From Ruminococcus sp. UBA4383 (lineage in GTDB: Bacteria > Bacillota > Clostridia > Oscillospirales > Ruminococcaceae), in assembly GCA_002389995.1 (NCBI GenBank), contig DGRR01000096.1, positions 1 to 21,329 on the forward strand: 21,329 nucleotides of DNA, written 5' to 3'. This document shows positions 16,825 to 21,329 of this stretch, piece by piece. Position numbers and translations under genes: made by a program. The notes beneath the pieces are model-generated. The model was given only the letters and a program-made list of their open reading frames with translations. It had not been told where the DNA came from and did no database searches. Each line of letters begins with the position of its first letter. Position 1 is the first letter of the stretch.

Positions 16825-17701
16825 ATTTTATAACTTTTGGGTTGTAATTTCTCTTTTTTTCAAGGACAACAGCATAAATTACAAGGAAAATTATCCCCGT
16901 AACCGCTGCACAGACTGAAAATATCAGAAAATATTTTGTCACGGAATTTAATGCACTTGTATACGTTGTGAAAATATGCGGCTGTTTTATCGTGAACGAA
17001 CCGAAATAATTCGCCGCAAGCAGATATATACACGGTGCAGTTCCCATAATTCCCGCAACAATAAGCGATATTCCGCTCCAATAGAGAGTTGTGGCTATTT
17101 CCTTTATGTTGAAAAGTACAATCAGCAGTAAAATTATTCCGACTGCCGCAGATGCCGCAGTGAAAGCCTTCGGAAGAATATCAAGTACCTTGTAGAATTT
17201 TGTGAGTATCCCATGATTTTTAAGTGTGTTTATCTTGTATACATCACAGTAATCGGAAATGATTTTCTTTGCATTGTCCTGTGCATTTCCGAGTTTTTCG
17301 GAATAATTTTCATCTTTTTCGATATTGTTTTCCTCCGCATAGGAACTGAAAAATTTTTCAAGGTTTTCTTCAACTCCCGAAAAATCCGAATCAGTATAGT
17401 TAAAATCATTTCTTTCAAAGGCATATTTTATCTGAGTTCTGATATTTTCTTCAATAATATCCGATTTGAGTGCGCCCATATACACCTCTGACGGTATTCC
17501 TGATGAATAATATTTTTCGTTGTAATATTTTTCAAGCTGAGAATATACTATATCGGAAATATTATTTTTTTCAATATTTTTAACGGCTGAATCCTCTGAA
17601 ACAGAAATTTTGGCAACTGCAAGAAGAAGTGTTCCGATAACCGCAAAAACCATTAAAACAGATAAAATCAGCGAAAAAATATAAGTTGATGCTCTTTTCA
17701 T
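16823..17701 (-). CDS. Membrane protein of unknown function in the sortase operon
   Basis: A 292-residue protein I do not recognise. It has an N-terminal membrane segment (about 7-30), a long acidic, Lys/Glu/Asn-rich region (31-177) with several Tyr, and three further hydrophobic segments (about 178-200, 205-230 and 255-280), ending in a basic tail (EKKRNYNPKVIK). The inferred topology is cytoplasmic N- and C-termini with residues 31-177 outside the cell. There is no enzymatic motif. It starts 1 nt after the sortase stop, and its GGAGG SD lies within or next to the end of the sortase gene, so it belongs to the same operon. It may help the sortase or its substrate at the membrane. Confidence 0.75.
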   Translation of the reverse strand: MKRASTYIFSLILSVLMVFAVIGTLLLAVAKISVSEDSAVKNIEKNNISDIVYSQLEKYYNEKYYSSGIPSEVYMGALKSDIIEENIRTQIKYAFERNDFNYTDSDFSGVEENLEKFFSSYAEENNIEKDENYSEKLGNAQDNAKKIISDYCDVYKINTLKNHGILTKFYKVLDILPKAFTAASAAVGIILLLIVLFNIKEIATTLYWSGISLIVAGIMGTAPCIYLLAANYFGSFTIKQPHIFTTYTSALNSVTKYFLIFSVCAAVTGIIFLVIYAVVLEKKRNYNPKVIK

Positions 17702-17702
17702 A

Positions 17703-18383
17703 TTATTTTTCCTCCGTCTGATTGTAGAATCTGCTTTCTGTTATGTCGCATACAACTCCTGTACGGATATCTGATGCTCCCATAATATCCTTTTTGCAGG
17801 TGTAGAGAGTGAGTATTGTTTCATTTTTTGACGAAAGATATTTGTCATTTGTGGCAGGAAATTCAATAAGTTCCCTGACAGTATATGAAAATTCCCCGTA
17901 ATTTGTCTTTATGGTTACGACATCACCGACTTTAAGCTTTTCAAGGTTTGCGAAAAAAGTATCTGCGTGTGCGCTGATTACGGTATTACCCTCCTGTCCG
18001 CAGAGTACCGAACCTGATGCCTGACAAGCACCTCTTTCAAAGAGTTCGCTTTTGCTTCCCCAGTAGACAGGCGCATAAATATCCGCTTTTTCGCAGGAAA
18101 TCACTGCGAACTGTTCACCGAACGAGGGGTGGATTACTTCGCCTGTCTCAGCGGTTTCGCCCTCATATTCCTCAATGATTTTGTTTTCCTTTATTACAAG
18201 TCCCGTATCATCGTTAAGGGGGTCGCTTTTCATATCGTCCATGAAAGCGAGACTGAGATACACTTTCATTTTGTCCGAGGGCTTTATCATGGCGACTATG
18301 AATATTCCCACGCAGATACAAAGGAGAATAAGCGGTGTTATGATATGTATGAAAACTCCGCCTCTTTCATTGTTACTGCTCAT
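17703..18383 (-). CDS. Sortase, class uncertain
   Basis: A 226-residue transpeptidase with an N-terminal membrane anchor (about 11-33) and an extracellular sortase fold. The catalytic triad is visible: H139 in ISAHADTFF, C196 in LTLYTC and R207 in DIRTG. Sortases cut a C-terminal sorting motif, usually LPxTG, and join the protein to peptidoglycan or to pilin subunits. TLxTC and the F-x-x-L-x-x-L-x-x-GD segment after the His are standard. The His context SAHAD differs from the more usual GHRD. The gene overlaps its upstream neighbour by 11 nt (ATGAGCAGTAA), and that neighbour has a C-terminal sorting-signal architecture, so it is the likely dedicated substrate. Confidence 0.9.
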   Translation of the reverse strand: MSSNNERGGVFIHIITPLILLCICVGIFIVAMIKPSDKMKVYLSLAFMDDMKSDPLNDDTGLVIKENKIIEEYEGETAETGEVIHPSFGEQFAVISCEKADIYAPVYWGSKSELFERGACQASGSVLCGQEGNTVISAHADTFFANLEKLKVGDVVTIKTNYGEFSYTVRELIEFPATNDKYLSSKNETILTLYTCKKDIMGASDIRTGVVCDITESRFYNQTEEK

Positions 18384-19188
18384 TGTCTGCCTCTTTTCTT
18401 CCGAATGATTTACGCATTACTGCGGTTATGCCTGAAAATGCCAGCACAAACAGAAGTCCTGAAACGGCAAATATTCCCCGTCTGTCATATCCTGTATTTT
18501 CGACTGTATTTCCTGCCTTTACAACGCCCACAAGAGTTCCCTCGCTGTCTTTCATGGCAACCTGAACCTTATCATCTGAAATTTCCTCGACAGTGAGCTG
18601 AACACCAAGCTTGTCGGTAGCTTCTGCGAGATTGTTTATGACATCAGCTTTCTGTTCTGCGGGGAGCTGTTTCATCATACTGCGGTATTCTTCGGGTGAA
18701 AGATTGTCAATTATGACCTGCTGGATATCTTCTGTGAATGTACTGAGATATTCAATCTTCTGTTCATAGGAAAGGTCTATAAATTCTTCCTTGCTTATTC
18801 TTGTAAACTCTGTTCCGTCGGGTGCGGAAAGAATTATATCGGAGCTTTTTGAAGTATCTGATGATGTATTGCTGTCAGACGGATTATCATTTACCGCCTC
18901 GGCAGTTGTTACCTCGGAGACAGGTGTTTTTGCATCGGGATTATAGGGAACAGTTCCGACTATTTTTCTGCCTGATGATTTTATCTTGTCAATTGCATAC
19001 TGTATATCATCTTCTGTATAGTCATCGGGGTGAGCATAATATTCATTGAGAGCCTGCTGTATTTCGTCGTCCGTATAGCCGTATTCATGGGCAACGGCTG
19101 CGGCTTCATCAACAGTGACGGCTTTTGCAGTCATGCAGGGAATACACAGCATTGAAACACATAAAAGTGCATTTAAAAATTTTTTCAT
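18373..19188 (-). CDS. Secreted surface protein with an ENTG-type sorting signal
   Basis: A 271-residue exported protein with a signal peptide (1-23, cleavage likely after AKA). Next are two related helical units (YTDDEIQQALNEY at 38-50, YTEDDIQYAIDKI at 57-69), a Ser/Thr/Asp linker (about 88-118) and a largely helical region (120-195). The C-terminus has sorting-signal architecture: VENTG (229-233), a hydrophobic segment (about 237-258), then a tail starting RKSFGRK. There is no Pro at the second motif position, so it deviates from LPxTG; an ordinary C-terminal membrane anchor is the alternative. It overlaps the sortase gene by 11 nt, making it the probable substrate. The SD is AAAGGCGG about 10 nt before the ATG. 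The function of the mature protein is unknown. Confidence 0.82.
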   Translation of the reverse strand: MKKFLNALLCVSMLCIPCMTAKAVTVDEAAAVAHEYGYTDDEIQQALNEYYAHPDDYTEDDIQYAIDKIKSSGRKIVGTVPYNPDAKTPVSEVTTAEAVNDNPSDSNTSSDTSKSSDIILSAPDGTEFTRISKEEFIDLSYEQKIEYLSTFTEDIQQVIIDNLSPEEYRSMMKQLPAEQKADVINNLAEATDKLGVQLTVEEISDDKVQVAMKDSEGTLVGVVKAGNTVENTGYDRRGIFAVSGLLFVLAFSGITAVMRKSFGRKEADNEQ

Positions 19189-19232
19189 TCTGATTTCCGC
19201 CTTTCGTTATTTTGAAAATCATTTCATAGAAC

Positions 19233-19261
19233 ATTATAACCGTTTTATATTCCCATGTCAA
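19233..19261 (-). promoter_or_regulatory. Perfect consensus promoter of the sortase operon
   Basis: On the minus strand, TTGACA (19256-19261) and TATAAT (19233-19238) are spaced by 17 nt, a full sigma-A consensus. The expected start near 19226 gives a leader of about 38 nt. Strong constitutive expression is implied unless a repressor acts. Confidence 0.85.
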
Positions 19262-19362
19262 GCAATATCACCTAATTGTCAGATTTTCACATGAAAATAA
19301 ACCAAAAAATAACGGAAATACTGCCCTGAATCTGGTTTTTTGCCGTATTTTTCGGAAAACTA

Positions 19363-19391
19363 TTGACTTAATCCGCAGAATATGCGATAAT
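19363..19391 (+). promoter_or_regulatory. Promoter of the small-multidrug-export family gene
   Basis: TTGACT (19363-19368) and GATAAT (19386-19391) are spaced by 17 nt, about 30 nt before the start codon. Confidence 0.75.
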
Positions 19392-19422
19392 AAACCATAT
19401 AATTTCCGAAAGGACGAATAAA

Positions 19423-19896
19423 ATGAAAAAATATGTTCTTACGTTTTTAATCTCAATGGTACCCATAGTTGAATTAAGAGGCGGTATTCCTGTCGGTGTG
19501 GGAATGGGCGTGCCGTGGAAAACCGCTGTCCTGATATGCATGATAGGAAATATTGTTCCTGTACCGTTTATTTTCTTCTTTGCAAGAAAAGTCCTCGAAT
19601 GGGGTGCTGATAAGCCTGTTATAGGAAAATTCTTCTCGTGGTGTCTCGAAAAGGGTAAACACGGCGGTGAAAAACTTATGGCAAAAGCAGGAAAAGGTAT
19701 GTTCTGGGCTTTGCTTCTGTTTGTGGGAATCCCCCTCCCCGGTACAGGCGCATGGACGGGTACTCTTGCGGCAAGTCTCCTCGACCTCGATTTCAAGAAA
19801 AGTATAGTCGCAATAACTCTCGGTGTTGTGCTTGCGGCAATTATTATAACTGTTCTCACTCTCCTCGGATTCGGTGCATATACTGCTGTAAAATAA
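19423..19896 (+). CDS. Small multidrug export family (PF06695-like) membrane protein
   Basis: A 157-residue polytopic membrane protein. It shows the family hallmarks: MVPIVELRGGIP near the N-terminus and GIPLPGTGAWTGTLAASLL at about residues 102-120. Hydrophobic segments lie at about 5-25, 34-53, 93-117 and 128-152, with a basic cytoplasmic-looking stretch (KGKHGGEKLMAKAGKG) between. The family name (Sm_multidrug_ex, COG2426) is historical and transport of drugs is poorly established. The repeated Gly-Pro motif pair resembles DedA-like half-membrane hairpins. AAAGGA lies 8 nt before the ATG. It is monocistronic, with its own promoter and terminator. Confidence 0.87.
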   Translation: MKKYVLTFLISMVPIVELRGGIPVGVGMGVPWKTAVLICMIGNIVPVPFIFFFARKVLEWGADKPVIGKFFSWCLEKGKHGGEKLMAKAGKGMFWALLLFVGIPLPGTGAWTGTLAASLLDLDFKKSIVAITLGVVLAAIIITVLTLLGFGAYTAVK

Positions 19897-19903
19897 AACT
19901 CAT

Positions 19904-19930
19904 GGACGGATTTTTTATCCGTCCCTTTTT
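19904..19930 (+). terminator. Intrinsic terminator
   Basis: GGACGGAT-TTTTT-ATCCGTCC followed by C and five T, 8 nt after the stop codon. The stem is a perfect 8 bp. Confidence 0.9.
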
Positions 19931-19941
19931 CTGACCTTCCA

Positions 19942-19975
19942 ACTTAAAGGATATATCGTTTAAGTATCATTTAAG
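19942..19975. repeat. Inverted and direct TTTAAG repeats upstream of the GH26 gene
   Basis: ACTTAAA (19942-19948) is the complement of TTTAAGT (19959-19965), with a further TTTAAG at 19970-19975, 11 nt from the previous one. It lies about 95-125 nt upstream of the promoter and could be a regulator site. Confidence 0.3.
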
Positions 19976-20067
19976 CCGATATTCTGCGTGTTTCACTAAA
20001 ATATTGCATTGTATTTTGTTTATATAACCAAAGTTTTATCCATATTTGAAAAAATTTTGGAATGTTC

Positions 20068-20096
20068 TTGATTTTTTTAAGTAAAGCGATTATAAT
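20068..20096 (+). promoter_or_regulatory. Promoter of the GH26 gene
   Basis: TTGATT (20068-20073) and TATAAT (20091-20096) are spaced by 17 nt, about 37 nt before the start codon. GGAGGG (20120-20125) is the SD, 8 nt before the ATG. Confidence 0.75.
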
Positions 20097-20133
20097 TAAG
20101 GTACAATATATTTTTCTTTGGAGGGTAATTAAA

Positions 20134-21329
20134 ATGTATTCAAAATTTTTAACAAAGGCAAGTGCCGCTGTTATGGCTGCGGCTATGGCTCTCAACGGTG
20201 CAGTTGTAAGCACCTCAACTGTTATCGCTGCCGACTCTGTAAAGTATGAGCTTGAAAACGCTGAACTTACAGGTACTGTCAAGGCTGATGACGACAAAAA
20301 CGCAAGCGGCGGAAAAATCGCCTATATGACCGAGGACGGCTCTATCTCTCTCGATGTTGAAGTCGCTTCCGCAGGTCTTTACACAATCACAATCTATGCA
20401 GGCGGTGTAGGCGGTGCAAAACAGCAGAATATAAGCATAAACGGTACTTCCGATACTCTTGCAGTCCCCGAATCAACTTCTTTTGAGCCTATCGCTATAT
20501 CCGCTAAACTCAATGAAGGCAAAAACACAATCGTTATAACTAAATCATGGGGCTGGACAAAGTTCGACTACCTTACTGTTGAAACGGCTTCTCTCCCCGA
20601 TATAAAGGCTACTCAGACAACTCCCTGTGACCCCGATGCTACGGCTGAAACTGTATCCCTTATGAACTATTTCGCAAGCGTTTACGGCAAGAATATAATC
20701 TCAGGTCAGCAGGAAATCTATCAGTACGGTCCTCACGGTCTTGAAACTGAATTTGAATACCTCAAAGAAAAAACAGGTCACTATCCTGCTATAAGAGGTT
20801 TCGACTACGGCAACCGCTGCTGCGCACTTTTCGGAGCAAATGATGACGGCTCAACAGACCGTATTATCGACTGGGTAAAGAACAAGGGCGGTATCGCTAC
20901 TGCATCATTCCACCTCAATCTCCCCAAGGATTTCAAAAACTATACAGGCGGTACTCTTCCCTTTGAGCAGACTACATATGCCGCAAAGATAGACGATAAG
21001 CCCGCTACCGATTTTGTAACGGCAAACGCTTACAAAGAGGGTACTAAGGAATATGACTATTACCGTGCGGCTCTCGAAAGACTTGCAAAGGAATTTAATA
21101 AGCTTCAGGACGAGGGCATTCCCGTACTCTGGAGACCTCTCCACGAGGCTGAAGGCGGCGGCGGTGAAACAGGTTCATGGTTCTGGTGGGGCAAGGAAGG
21201 CTCTGCTGTTTATAAGGAACTCTGGAAGTACACCTATAAGACACTTACAGAAGATTTCGGCTGTCATAACCTCATCTGGGAATGGAACAGCTATAACTTC
21301 GATACTTCCGCTGACTGGTATCCCGGTGA
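20134..21329 (+). CDS. CBM35-GH26 secreted beta-mannanase-like enzyme, 3' end beyond the window
   Basis: The frame is open for 398 full codons to the right edge. Domains are a signal peptide (about 1-33, IAA then DS), a CBM35-like beta-sandwich (about 36-150, from YELENAEL to WGWTKFDYLTVE), a short linker and a GH26 domain from about 168. GH26 enzymes are mostly endo-beta-1,4-mannanases. The domain shows SGQQEIYQYG, GHYPAIRGFDYG, and the family signature WRPLHEAEGG with the acid/base E338, then WFWWG. The nucleophile Glu should lie beyond the edge, so activity cannot be confirmed here. Any dockerin would also be at the missing C-terminus. Codons favour CTC/CTT, GGC/GGT and AAG more than in neighbouring genes, which suggests high expression. 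A mannan-degrading role is likely; lichenase or xylanase activity occurs in some relatives. Confidence 0.9.
   Translation, partial: MYSKFLTKASAAVMAAAMALNGAVVSTSTVIAADSVKYELENAELTGTVKADDDKNASGGKIAYMTEDGSISLDVEVASAGLYTITIYAGGVGGAKQQNISINGTSDTLAVPESTSFEPIAISAKLNEGKNTIVITKSWGWTKFDYLTVETASLPDIKATQTTPCDPDATAETVSLMNYFASVYGKNIISGQQEIYQYGPHGLETEFEYLKEKTGHYPAIRGFDYGNRCCALFGANDDGSTDRIIDWVKNKGGIATASFHLNLPKDFKNYTGGTLPFEQTTYAAKIDDKPATDFVTANAYKEGTKEYDYYRAALERLAKEFNKLQDEGIPVLWRPLHEAEGGGGETGSWFWWGKEGSAVYKELWKYTYKTLTEDFGCHNLIWEWNSYNFDTSADWYPG

Noticed and set aside
18373..19188. Lipoprotein reading of the surface protein because of Cys in its signal peptide
   Set aside because: The Cys residues lie within the hydrophobic core without a lipobox (L-x-(A/S/G)-C at the cleavage site).
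19200..19212. 13-mer CCTTTCGTTATTT shared with 11359-11371, both just upstream of secreted-protein start codons
   Set aside because: It includes SD sequence in A/T-rich leaders, and a match of this length is expected by chance in a 21-kb window.

Overview
The window looks like chromosomal DNA from an anaerobic, low-G+C, Gram-positive gut or rumen bacterium of the Oscillospiraceae, most likely Ruminococcus or a close relative. This rests on established traits of the group plus what is visible: a dockerin-bearing secreted protein, a CBM35-GH26 mannanase-like enzyme, a GH25 muramidase, a sortase system, addB-addA order, and strong SD sites (GGAGG/AAAGGA) with consensus sigma-A promoters. No rRNA, tRNA, CRISPR, insertion sequence or phage gene was seen. 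No gap between genes exceeds about 240 bases.

Left part (1-7496, minus strand): an addB-addA operon for double-strand break repair, with addA running off the left edge. Beyond a palindromic terminator lies a secreted muramidase with one intact and one catalytically degenerate GH25 domain. Middle part (7723-11348): an RluA-type pseudouridine synthase (+) converges on and overlaps tyrA, prephenate dehydrogenase (-). Upstream of tyrA on the minus strand is a tight two-gene unit: a secreted dockerin protein with five (V/E)YG(P/A)P repeats, then a radical SAM/SPASM enzyme whose SD overlaps the stop codon of the repeat protein. This pair is the best candidate for an undescribed system: a cellulosome-targeted, radical-SAM-modified repeat protein. 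Its leader carries two promoter candidates and a perfect 15-bp palindrome.

Right part (11536-21329): a two-gene ABC exporter (MacB/LolD-type ATPase and an FtsX-like permease with a very long coiled-coil hairpin) is divergent from a CPBP intramembrane protease, with the two -35 boxes only 7 nt apart. Next is a compact minus-strand operon of three genes: a surface protein with an unusual ENTG sorting signal, a sortase, and a four-TM membrane protein, expressed from a perfect consensus promoter. A PF06695-type small membrane protein follows on the plus strand, then the partial CBM35-GH26 enzyme that runs off the right edge.

Taken together, many of the genes concern the cell surface: wall hydrolysis, sortase anchoring, dockerin display, export and mannan degradation. 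Housekeeping genes (addAB, rlu, tyrA) are interspersed. All functions are inferred by reading motifs; no database search was run.
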